Shown piece by piece: positions 11,301 to 21,478 of a stretch of DNA of 64,000 nt (positions are counted from its first letter, which is position 1; every line of letters starts with the position of its first letter). The notes below the pieces were generated by a model. It saw nothing but the letters and a program-made list of their open reading frames with translations, was not told where the DNA came from and ran no database searches. Origin of the DNA: Glomus cerebriforme (lineage: Eukaryota; Glomeromycota; Glomeromycetes; Glomerales; Glomeraceae); the NCBI GenBank assembly GCA_003550305.1, contig QKYT01000055.1, positions 62,001 through 126,000 on the forward strand, written 5' to 3'. A program made the position numbers and the translations under genes.

Positions 11301-13401
11301 CAAATAAATAAAAAACGTAATTAAAAATACAAACATCGGAAATTGTCCATGTATCTATGGGTCGTATCCTAATTGCATCGTTCAATAAATGAAACCCTTC
11401 TTTTATATGGTCCAAACTAATCTGAGAATTGATTTCAGAATTAGGAATATCATATCTACTCTTGACATTATCCAAATATTGCAACCATCTAAATGCAGGT
11501 GAAACCCTCCAACGCAATCCACATTCATTAAGTAAGTCCAAAGTACTCTTTGAAAGGATCCTAACAGAACCTTCTCCATGTGACATACATGCTAACTCGT
11601 AATTTATACATTTGTATATTAAATACTTGTAATAACTACGAGGGTTAGGCGGAATGAAAGTAAAAGATTCTCCTTGACTACTTGACTAAGATGATCAAAA
11701 TGTTATAATATTTAATGTATATATACACATATAAATAATACGAAAAAATTTTATAATAATCACATACCTCAATTGGTGGGTTGAGTACTTCTTTGGGTTC
11801 ATTAGGTTGTATTGATTGCTGCGAGTTAAAGGGAGGAGGATATGGATTGTTATAAGGAGGATACGGATGTTGAGAATTATAGGGAGGATACGGTGGTTGT
11901 TGTGGACTATGTGGATTATATGGTTGATTATAGGGAGGATATGGTTGTTGAGAATTATAGGGAGGATACGGTGGTTGTTGTGGATTATGTGGATTATGTG
12001 GATTATATGGATTATATGGTTGATTATATGGTTGATTATAGGGAGGATATGATTGTTGTTGCTGTTGCGGATTATAGGACAGATGCTGTTGTGGATAGGG
12101 ATATGAATAATTCTGTGAAGGGTATTGTGAATCAGGACGCGCCTGATGTTCAGTTGCACGCGTTGCCTCATATTGACGGAAAGCATCATTCATAGTTTCA
12201 GGATGCATTGATCCTGTGAATGTTGTCCGTCGTGGGTTTGATGATAATGATATTCTTTTATCACTTGACAGAAGTGTCTCTCGTATTTCCGTAGCCTTTT
12301 TTGGAGCTAAGCCTGGACTGAGTGCGATCATTACAGCCATGTTTTCTTGAATTTGTTTTAGCTCAATTGTTTTCCAATTATTATAAGCTTCATCCGAAGC
12401 AAAATCATCTCTACGAGCTGGGAAAGCTGCACCACGATTTACATGATTTATAATGTTCCGAAGATCTTCGAATGCAGCCTTATGTATTTGAAAAAATTAA
12501 TTTCATTTCAATTCAAAAATGATAAAATTTAAATAATGTATATTAAGAAACTTACTTGTTCATTACAATCTTTTTTTAATGCGTTGACATCTTTTTGTAA
12601 TTGATGAGGAGGAATATTGAAAATTGCCTGAACTACTTTAACCATTACCATATCTTCAACATTATTACTAATCCCATTTGTGGTTGGTGTTTTTGGACCA
12701 CCCGACATTTTTGATTGATACATCTCTAATCGTGCCATCATTTCAGGATTTACTGATGAGGCGCATTCTTTTGTTTGAAGACATTCTTTTAATATGCCTA
12801 CGAATATACTGACATGATCTTGAAGTTTCGCTTGCCATGTAATATCCGGGGGTAATCGAGCTAGTTTAAGTTCTCCCTGAGCAGTTTTGAGATAAATTAA
12901 AACAATATCCTCAATTTTGGAATTACTTTCTTTAAATTGTTTACGAAAACCTTGTTGTTGTAAAGCCTGATAAAATATTTTAAGATCCCTTTGTAAATAG
13001 GGATCCATATAAATTGGGGTTTGATCTTTGCCACTTGTAATATCACCAAGTCTACCTCTTAATATTTTAATCAATTCTTTGGGGATCTTATTACTTTTTG
13101 TTGACTTTTTCTCATCTTTAAAAATGTCCTGAAAAGCCGAAAAATGATCTCTAATTACATACTCAATGGAGTTTTTATTTGGATCTTTCCCTGCAACACT
13201 GTTTCGCTTTGATGCTAAATCAAGAGGTGGTTTAACAGAAGTAACCGAAGGTTTTGCAACTTTTGGCTGTGTTAAATGTGCTAAGTACGCGACACGTAAT
13301 GCATACTGATATACATTCTCTTCGGTAACGTTCGTTGAACCAGGACCTGATAATCTATTTTTTTGCCTCGCTGATGACTGACCAGCTTCTAAACTACTCA
13401 T
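8311..13401 (-). CDS. Munc13/Ync13-like C2-MUN domain protein
   Basis: This is a large multi-exon protein of the fungal UNC13 family (vesicle priming/tethering at the plasma membrane, as for fission yeast Ync13). Exon 1 (13401-12556) starts MSSLEAGQSS and carries an N-terminal helical region. Exon 2 (12478-11768) continues that region and then a Pro/Gln/Tyr/Asn-rich tract (about 12190-11770). Exons between about 11700 and 9840 encode the MUN/MHD1 helices. A C2 domain lies at about 9660-9340, with NGFSDPYCV and VWDRDQVGSDD supplying acidic Ca2+-loop residues. MHD2-type helices follow (9120-8750), and the tail ends in EEAQKKPSET with TAA at 8311-8313. C2 placed between the two MHD modules is the fungal arrangement. 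The exon borders in 8.6-11.6 kb were followed only roughly. Confidence 0.85.
11770..12190 (-). repeat. In-frame P/Q/Y/N tandem repeat in Munc13-like gene
   Basis: Degenerate tandem copies encode PYPPYNSQQ, PYNQPYN and PHNPQQPPYPPYN units, about 100 low-complexity residues between the N-terminal helices and the MUN region. At the DNA level the + strand reads as repeated GATTATAGGGAGGATA-like and GGTTGTTGT words. Its length is likely polymorphic between strains. The + strand open frames over this tract are shadows. Confidence 0.85.
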
Positions 13402-14029
13402 TCTTCCACTAAATTGGTTAAAATAAATAATTTCGGTTTTATCAACCCAGTTACAAAAGAGAAAAATCTATAAATATATCTTTTTACACACTATAAAAGG
13501 AAAAAAAGACTATTTACGATATTTTCATGGTTTATTTTTAGAGGATGCTGTGTTTGTGTTCAGATACAATGCAAAGCGGGTAACTTTATACGATCAATGA
13601 TAGTTAACATCACGCGGCGGGATTGATCTCAATAGTTTTATGGGTTACCAAAAGATTGTTATTTATAGCGTTTACAAACATAATATTTAATTGATCTTGA
13701 GTCTTTAGTATTGGTAAAGCTCACCGCTGCAATTTTTTTGCTTAGTAATACAGTTGCAATAATTGCAATAATTGCTTAGTAATGCTTATCAACGAAAATC
13801 GTATATAAAGATTCAAAATCGAAAATCGTAAAATTTCACAAATTTTTTTCAATAAGGTTGGCAAAAAAAAAATTGACAATTTGTACAAATTTAAATAAAA
13901 TATATGATCTAACCTAAATAAAATTAATGGATCTCGCTCCTATCTAGTATACATAAATAAAAACCTAAAAAGTAAAAATAATCTAGATTCCAACGCTATA
14001 AACCTAATATAAGAACATGCCAAATTGCC
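13402..14029. other. Upstream region of Munc13-like gene
   Basis: This is the probable promoter and 5' UTR of the Munc13-like gene. It contains a short GCAATAATT direct repeat near 13,752-13,772. No coding exon was seen. Confidence 0.4.
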
Positions 14030-14310
14030 AATAGTAATGAGAGGTAGCAACAAGACCAACCATCCAAAGAGTATCCTCCAATCCCTTAAAATAAGTTAAA
14101 GGAGAGCCGTATTCTAACCCTCCGAACTGTCAGATCCATCAGAGGGACCGCTTGGCCCAAAAGTTTTATCCAGGACGTTCCTCTAGAAAATGTTTTCATC
14201 AACAAATTCGGAACATGGGCTGAGGCCGGAGATGGTATCCTTAAAGCCCGAGCAGCGTCAATGGGGCATGTGACATCAAAATTATGTTGTCAGGAGACAA
14301 CCAATACAGT
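14030..14310 (+). other. GC-richer fragment, possible mobile-element or gene relic
   Basis: These roughly 280 bp are clearly less AT-rich than their flanks. From about 14,104 a + frame stays open for about 75 codons (it includes TAWPKSFIQDVPLENVF). A second + frame is also open for part of it. There is no start, no obvious splice sites and no family I recognise. It is most likely a fragment of an older transposon or a copied gene. Confidence 0.3.
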
Positions 14311-14613
14311 ATCCTTTTTTTTTAGTATATATATATAATTAAAGTTGGCCAAATTTTATTAAGTCCGGTTAAATTTGCTGATCAATATTTCATAATTCTG
14401 GCCAGAATTTTGTTGATTCTGGCCAACTTCGTAATTCTGGCCTAAATTAAGTTAAAATTGAAAAAATACAGGTCATATGTAGCATTATTTTTATATAATA
14501 TAATACTTTAACTTAAAAGCGAAAATAAAACTTATTGACCACCTTCACAAATTTATAAAATTTTTTTTATTTAACCTTTGTTATTCAAGTTGTATATTTA
14601 TTTAAAATTAATG

Positions 14614-14838
14614 TATTTTCTCCATTATAGTGCTTTTTAAAATTATGCTACTTTCCTATAAATTACTTGCTAAAAAGATTATGATTATTATAATTATATA
14701 AAATATATGATTAGTTATAATTAATAAATCAACAAATATAAATAATCATATGTTCCATATAATTATAATAATCATAATCTTTTTAGCAAGTGATTTATAA
14801 GAGAGTAGTATAATTTTGAAAAGTGTGATAAAATGATA
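14614..14838. mobile_element. Long-hairpin MITE
   Basis: The left arm, about 14,614-14,713, is a near-perfect reverse complement of the right arm, about 14,745-14,838. The cores are ACTTGCTAAAAAGATTATGA and TCATAATCTTTTTAGCAAGT. A loop of about 30 bp separates them. It is non-coding. The arms of about 95 bp would fold the whole unit into one hairpin, typical of a foldback MITE. The outer 20-25 bp of each arm are more diverged, so the ends are approximate. Confidence 0.75.
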
Positions 14839-14859
14839 AAAAATTAAAGAACAAAAATT

Positions 14860-15880
14860 AGTACTATTAAAAAATGCTAATATCTTCATGAATGTCAATT
14901 GAGTTCTTATAAAAATTGAATTACAGGTAATTTCGAATCTCCTAAATAACTTTACTTAAGCAATAGAAGGTAGTTTACTTTGACCAAAGTATTAAAAGTA
15001 CAGTATACTCTGGAGTTATAAAATAAATGCAAAAAAATTCAGAAATTGAAACTTAGTACAATTACAAAAAACACATATATCTTTATGAATGAATTATAAG
15101 TACTTTTGATACTGCTAAGTAACTTTACTTAAGCCACAGTAATCATTTCCTCTTTGATAATATTTTTTTTCTTTTTTGCATATACAAAAAAATTTGTTTC
15201 AAAAATGTAGTTTTTCTTTAGATATAAGTTAAAAATAGATGTGAAATAAATTTAAACAATAAATATATATGTAATTTTATGAGTAGAAAAGATTTTCTAA
15301 TCTTGTAATAACAATTATTCAGATAATTTTTATATAAATATAAAAAAATAGAAAAATTTAAAGAAAATTTATAATATACATAACAAACTATTAATTTACT
15401 TAATTTATATAAATATTGTATTAGAAATTTTTTCTTTTAACTATAAAGTAAAATATTTGATTATAATTACACAAAATTATTTTAATTAATGATTGATAAG
15501 TATTATGACATTTTCATTATTTGTTATATATATATTTATTTATTTATACATTAAGTAACTAAGTAAGTAATTTCATTTAGCTAAAGTACCAAAATTATAC
15601 TCTAAAGTTGTAAATAAAAAAATGACTAATTTAAATGTAAATATTATTATGAAAAATACAATATCTCAACAAGCATTAATCAAAATATTGCATAATTTGA
15701 GATCCAAATAATTTTAACTTTGTTAAACAACTTTACTTAATCAATAAAAGATAGTTTCTTTGACTAAAATAGTGAAATTATGTTCCAAAAATTTTGTAAA
15801 TTTTAACAATATTAAAAATTAATGTAAACTTAGTATCTTATTAGATATCTTATATTGTTGGTTAAAGTAAGGAAAAATTA
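14860..15880. repeat. Degenerate AT-rich repeat cluster
   Basis: A unit containing AACTTTACTTAA, followed by a GATAGTTT/GGTAGTTT-type word and an 'aaagta..aaa.ta..ctc' block, recurs at about 14,948, 15,121 and 15,729. A partial copy lies at about 15,555. The first two copies are 173 bp apart. No coding signal was seen. It probably belongs to the transposon debris that continues to the right. Confidence 0.5.
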
Positions 15881-15898
15881 CTGCTAAAATGCCTTTTT

Positions 15899-17610
15899 CT
15901 AATACTTATCTTTACAACATATCTTCTATTTTTTTAGAGTTAACTTCACAAAATATTGAGAATATTACTACTGCTGCTGCCTTTAACTCTACCACTAAGA
16001 AAGGTTTTTTTTATACTTAAGTCTTTAGTGCTAAACAAAAAGAAGATTTTAAATAGCAAAAACAACTTCTTAGTATCTAATTTTTAACCTATAAATTCAT
16101 TAGCAACATCAGCTCAGATATTAATTTTAAATAACTGGAACTTAAGATTTTATTGGAATAGATAAATTGCAGAATGGTTTTGAAAATTGTAATTATATAT
16201 TATAATCAACTCTACCAGTTTGCCTTTAATTTTATCCAGTATATATTCTTTCTTTACACTATAAAACTTGTAATTTTCTTTAACAATATGACCTCTAATT
16301 AATACAAACTTTTTCAGAATATCTTTACAATTAACATAATCTTTATCTATTGAATGCAAGAAAAAGAGTTGATTTATATTGATGAGAATATCAAAACAAG
16401 TAAAACAAGAAACCAGTGTGATAAGAATACACATCAAATAAAAATGTTCAAAAAAAACTCTTAATTTTACATTACTAATTAAGGTGTATTCCAATTATTT
16501 TCAGAAATAATTATTGAAATATTGGATGGAATTGGTGAGGTTTGCTTATAATTCTATAGTAAAATGAAGTAAAAGATATTATTTCACAAAGAAAAATGGT
16601 ATTAAAAAAAAGAAATATATAAATTTTATGAATTATTAACAAAAATTTTCTTTATTTAGTGACATTCAAGCTGGATGAGAAAAAATTCTTAAGAGCTGTA
16701 ATTCATTTAGAAATGCAACTACACAAAACATTAAATATTTTTCCTGCAAATATAACTGATGCAGCAATTAATGAAACGTTAATTATTAGAAATAAGATTA
16801 TTAAGTAAAATACTTAATATGCATAAAGTGAATTTGTTAGTTCTTTATCATTTTAAATTCGTAAAGATCTATGATAAACTATTACCATTTGTACTCAAAA
16901 TTTTTCATCTTTAATATGGGATTATTTTTATGTTACCTATCTGCTTATAAGATACAAAAACATTTCTGTAAAACACAAGTAAAAGTTTATGTTATTTCAA
17001 TTAATCCAAGAGTTCGTACTCCATTCATATAATATTTCTTAACAAAAGGTATAGGTAAAATAGGAGAATATGATATAAGACATATCTTTTATTTAAGTAA
17101 ATATATAAATAATCTTATATCAGAAAAAGACAAACTGGCATCTTTAACCTTAAAATGAAAAAAAAGAAAACATTACATGTTGACAATACTATCTTTTATA
17201 TGTGAAAAAAGATTAAACAATTGCAAAATAAGATTCATTAAAAAACAATCAAGTTCTTAACTGATGAATTTGATGTAATTATTATTTTTTTTTTGAGATT
17301 TCAAATATGGTAAACAGAAAAACATAAAAGATAAGAAGGAAAACAGTTAGAAAGATGCTTTGTTGATCTCATTACAAGTTTTGATAACATTTGATTTCAA
17401 AAGCAAAAGAAAAAGAAATTTATATAATAATTCAAAATGAAGCTTACATATCAAAAACATATATTTAGTATGGAAATATTCAGAAGATTGGAAGGTTAGA
17501 AATGTACAATTGTAAGAATTGTAATATAGAAATAGATAGAAATATTAATGGCATTCAGGAATTTTTCTTTGGGCTTTACAGCCTTTACTTGATAGAACCT
17601 TGATTCTCTT
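15899..17610 (+). pseudogene. Decayed Fanzor (TnpB-like) nuclease
   Basis: The relic is multiply interrupted, but order and motifs are those of the eukaryotic TnpB/Fanzor family of RNA-guided nucleases. From 16,919 one frame reads GLFLCYLSAYKIQ and then ISINPRVRT (16,997-17,020), the position of RuvC-I, where the family has D-P-G-V-R. After interruptions come FLTDEFDVII (about 17,262), FEISNMVNRK (about 17,295), NEAYISKT (about 17,427, RuvC-II with its Glu), then the zinc ribbon. In the ribbon the first Cys pair has become Tyr/Tyr around a stop, while the second pair CKNC (17,511-17,522) survives. It ends with the RuvC-III segment DRNINGIQ. The N-terminal part (15,899 to about 16,810) is weaker. 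Key residues are lost, so it cannot encode a working enzyme. Confidence 0.8.
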
Positions 17611-18009
17611 TAAAAATCATGCAGGAAATAATAGCAATACTTAGTATTACTTATTATTGATGTATTACAATCCATCCATATGCTTACATTAAACTACTCA
17701 TAATCAAATTCATAAAATCTAATTAGGTAACAACAAGTCCTACTATATAGCACTGCATAAGAGACCCCCATTTCCATATAAAATACCCATTTCAAGATAT
17801 CAAATATGTAATATGTAAATCTAATTTATTTTCTAAAAATTAGAATATTTAATCATTATTTTAAATCAAATTTAAATTTTAAATTTGTCTAGTACTGACA
17901 GGATGAACATACACACCTGGGTCTAATTCAATGTTTTAAATCAAGTAAATTGATTCAGACCTGAAGTATTTTATGCAGTATTATATGGTATAAGGGAATA
18001 GGCTACTTA
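17611..18009. other. Junction between two convergent Fanzor relics
   Basis: About 400 bp lie between the 3' ends of a + strand and a - strand Fanzor relic. In living elements the guide (omega) RNA and right end lie just past the nuclease gene, so remnants of both right ends would be expected here. I see no conserved hairpin or terminal motif that I can assign. Confidence 0.4.
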
Positions 18010-18800
18010 GGCTGACTCCTTAGTAAAATATTGAAGGAGATATCCCTATCAAGATTGAATTTACAAGTTTTGCTTGTATATTCTTCTGTGCTGACACTCA
18101 TGTGCCTTATGGATCAGATGCTGGCAAAGACAAAAATATGACCATGAGTGCTAAATTCAGTTAATAATATTAGCTTATAATGACAATCATCGGATTCTCA
18201 TGACATGACATGACACAATGTAATCTATAATAAAATTTACCTGTAATGCTTGCATGATCATGTTTGCTTTGCAGCTTGTCATATACATGACTTAGTTAAT
18301 AAATCCGACCAATATCATTTTTCCCCATTCAACAGCTATTCCTCCGGATCTTATTAAATACATAAATTAAAGTTTTAATTTCTATTTTATTATTAAAATA
18401 TTATCATGATTGTATATTGATATAAATAGATCCTTTAATTAATATAAGACAAGGAAATATTTGGATATATAATATGAATAAAGATAATGAATTAAAAATG
18501 TAAACATAAATAAAGGACCCTGGTTTTCAAAGTGGTTTAAGTATACAGAGATAAAATCCACCAAGATGATTTAACACAATTACTATCATATTCAAGTTGT
18601 TTTGGAATAGGCGATTGGCAGCAAAGTTGGAGAAATATCCTTTAATCACATAATTCATAGCTTCATCTCTATATCATAAGGTGTTTCTAAAACCCACCAA
18701 GCTTGCATTATTTTTAAAGTTTACGGTGTTGAGACACCGTGCCTGTATATATTTCTTTTCCCATTTGACACCTCCATTTTCTGAGTTTCAGCCGCTCCTG
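18010..18800 (-). pseudogene. Second decayed, internally deleted Fanzor (TnpB-like)
   Basis: Reading leftward on the - strand just after the recombinase relic, family motifs appear in the proper order. They are IRPYPTQQERLKLRKW (about 18,795-18,745, the N-terminal TnpB helix), YRDEAMNYVIKGYFSNF (about 18,672-18,622), and AVEWGKNDIGRIY then HVYDKLQSK (about 18,340-18,260, past RuvC-I). Next is EEYTSKTC (about 18,090-18,065), running directly into LDRDISFNILLRSQP (about 18,055-18,012). The zinc-ribbon loop between RuvC-II and RuvC-III is therefore deleted, and the RuvC-I Asp segment is not recognisable. Stops and frameshifts occur throughout. It is a relic in the usual IS607 order, recombinase then nuclease. 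Confidence 0.75.
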
Positions 18801-18839
18801 CTGGGTGGGATAAGGGCGAATGCATTGTATTTGCCTGCT

Positions 18840-19393
18840 GAAAGTTTTTTTCACTTCCTTCTTGGACCTTTTGGACAGCACCTCTTCTCCTTCTGCGATC
18901 GGCAATGGAACGTAATCCATTATGTCAGCTATAAACACTGTGATGATTGCAAGCAAATCTTCTGCGAATTCTTCAGCTTCGCTATTATTGGTACAAACAT
19001 CTAAACTGAGTACCACGAGCCATGTCCCATTTTTCTTAAGGATCCACTTCACAAGTTCGGATCCAACAGTTCTTTTGGGCTACCATTTCTTCGATTCCTT
19101 TGGATTCCAAAAGGGTAATAAAACCCCTGCACTTCCAATTGAATCCTGAACCAATGTCACTGATAATTTCATGTCCTGGATATATCGTCAAAGATCTGTG
19201 GTTTGTCGTACTCCGAACTGACTCTTGCATAATAAATCTTGGCCCTTTGGCCATCACAATGTTTCAACTGAGACGTCATATGTCTCTTTAATTTGCTTGC
19301 AGTTTGATAGGTAATCTTATTCTGAGTAATAATAATAAAAAAAAGAGGATTTTGTTTAGAAATGTGAGTCACTAACAGTACTGTGTTTGTCAA
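18840..19393 (-). pseudogene. IS607-type serine recombinase (TnpA) relic
   Basis: On the - strand the catalytic start KIYYARVSSEYDK (about 19,235-19,197; the Ser follows R-V) is followed after a frameshift by YPGHEIISDIGSGFNWK (about 19,185-19,135) and GFITLLE. A second frameshift leads to ELVKWILKKNGTWLVVLS and AEDLLAIITVF (about 19,065-18,935). A third leads to NGLRSIADRRRRR (about 18,925-18,885). These match the catalytic domain and C-terminal end of IS607-family TnpA in order and spacing. Three frameshifts inactivate it. The usual N-terminal MerR-like DNA-binding helix is not evident upstream. It is followed in the same direction by a Fanzor relic. Confidence 0.82.
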
Positions 19394-19853
19394 AATTATT
19401 TTTTCTTTATATTCGGTACAAAATGCGGAGATTCACACAAAACCATATTAATCATGAAGTAAATTAGTAATACGAAAAATGAGGTTTATTCTGGAATGTT
19501 TGAAAACCATGCTACGGTGATATTAAAAAACAAAATATTTCTTAAAGTAAAAAAAAAAATGTAAAAATAAAATTTTCAAACTATCTGAACAACGATTTTT
19601 CTAACAATTCTTTTCCTTTATGTAAATTTACGTATAACAGGGTGATAAGTTAGATTAACTTTTTACAAAAACATAAAACTATAAAAATTCTTAGACTGGT
19701 GATTGTTTTTACAGACTGATTAGTCCAAAGAGAAAAAATTGACATACTTCTTTGAACTCGTTTCGTCATGTTCTGTTAAGAATAAAAAGTTACATAAATA
19801 TAATAAAAATTATTATTCAAAGGGAAATTCTCTTACAAATACCTGAAATATTT
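19394..19853. other. Interval between IS607 relic and AKAP7-like gene
   Basis: About 460 bp of AT-rich sequence. It probably includes the 3' UTR of the AKAP7-like gene and the left remnants of the IS607 element. No open frame was recognised. Confidence 0.4.
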
Positions 19854-21249
19854 TCAAAGTTCTATATTTTCTAATCTAATGTAATACCCGTCGTCCCCTT
19901 TGGGTAAAAGCATAGAAGACAATTCCACGCTTTCAAGACAATGAGTTCCAAAATCAAATCCTATTAAACACATTTAAATAAATCAATATATGTATTGAGA
20001 AGACAGAGAAAATAATCATTTAATAATTTACCCATAAAATGTTCGTAAATTTCAGATGGGATGCGTTTAATGACTTCCTTATTTTTCCCGTGTTTATGCT
20101 TGATTACTGTCTTTCCCTTTAATTTCATAAGTGTTGCATGAGGTTTAAACTCTTTTTTTATATCATTATCCACAAGACCTTGTTGTTGAAATTTTTCATG
20201 AAGAGCATAGGTAAATTCTGTAAAGGTAGCCAAGCCATCACTATTCTCCGGTCTCGTATAGACTACTCGACCTCCATTAAACACATCTGTTCCAAGTACA
20301 AATCAAAATTTAAAAGGGACATAGAACATTTTTTTAAATATAGTAAATATGTAATACCAATTCCTTGGAAATGAAGAGATGGCTTATAACTTGGAAAAAA
20401 TTCTTTTGTAATCTGGCATTAAGTTATTCTATTAGAAAATTATTTTATTCAAAATCATCATGCAATAACAAATAAAAAGAAAACAACTTCTTTGTTATTT
20501 AATAGACAATTCTTTGCATCCCGTATATTATCTTCATTTCCTAGATGAAGTACAAAAAGTGTAATATGTATCTAAATAAATCCATGAAAATTATTACTAA
20601 AATAATGCAAATTAAAAGTGGAAAAATATAGTAGTTACCTGTTGTGGAGTTATGAGCATCTTTTTATATTCCGGAAATTTTTTAGTTACATAATTAAAAA
20701 ATTCATAAAAATTTTCTTGTATTCCTTGTGAATCAAGGCGAACAGATAAAAAATAATTTGGTCTAGCTTTTTTTACTTTGACACTTGACTACAAATAAAG
20801 AAATGGAATAAGAATATATATATATATATATATATTTAATACAATTTACATAAACATACTTTTGCTAAGGTCAAAGTAGCATTGGCCAATAAATTGGTAC
20901 CGATTTTTCCGGACATGATTTCATCACTACCATTACCCGTAGATTCGTCGTCTTTTGTTAATCTTTTTGTTTTTTTAAAGGGACGACTTTCATGTTTTTT
21001 TCTACTAGCTGACAAAAGCTGTTGATTCTCAGGCTTTAAGTTAAAAGCCAAAGAAATTTCTTCTTTGATCGAAGTATCAATATATTGCTTGTTATTTTTT
21101 AGTTCAGGGTTAGATTCTTCCATTGAATTGTAAACTTTCTTTGTGTTACATAAGGTAGCTCTGTTCAATTCATTTTTACAGAATTTTAAAGCAATCAGAT
21201 TATCAGAATCATTTAAAATTCGGATGATCCGTGTGTTCCGAATACACAA
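19854..21249 (-). CDS. AKAP7-like 2H phosphoesterase
   Basis: The protein resembles the AKAP7/LigT-like 2H phosphoesterase domain (2',5'/cyclic phosphodiesterase fold). Both catalytic histidine motifs are visible: HITLFVL in the middle (about 20,580) and HATLMKL (about 20,140). Other family segments are NYFLSVRL at the domain start (about 20,755) and KGDDGYYIRLENI at the end (about 19,880). The N-terminal exon (21,249-20,860) is polar and Lys-rich, possibly with a nuclear localisation signal. The start is ambiguous: Met at 21,247-21,249 opens the frame, but Met at 21,121-21,123 (MEESNPEL) gives a more ordinary N-terminus. Stop TGA is at 19,854-19,856. Introns are short. It is divergent from ETF-QO. 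The natural substrate cannot be told from sequence. Confidence 0.82.
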
Positions 21250-21478
21250 ACTGACTGTTTTTTTGCTCTCAATTTACACCATTTTTTGATTGGGTTAAAA
21301 AATTTTTTACTAAAATTGGATCAGATCGGAATGGAACAGGACTAGACGACTAGTGATTCGTTTTTCCGTATGTTAGATCCGTAGATGGATGTGGCCAATC
21401 AAATCCTTAATGAATGTACGTGAGATTGATAAGAGAAACAAACCTACCTTCATTATTATAATTAGGCCAAAGTATAAT

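Noticed and set aside
11816..12195. Open + strand frames opposite the Munc13-like gene
   Set aside because: They are antisense shadows of the tandem PQYN repeat; their repetitive composition mirrors the coding strand.
16150..16494. 114-residue open frame on the - strand
   Set aside because: It lies antisense to the N-terminal part of the Fanzor relic, has low-complexity hydrophobic content and no splice or promoter context.
18681..19291. Overlapping + strand open frames
   Set aside because: The opposite strand carries clear IS607 recombinase and TnpB motifs; the + frames are shadows.
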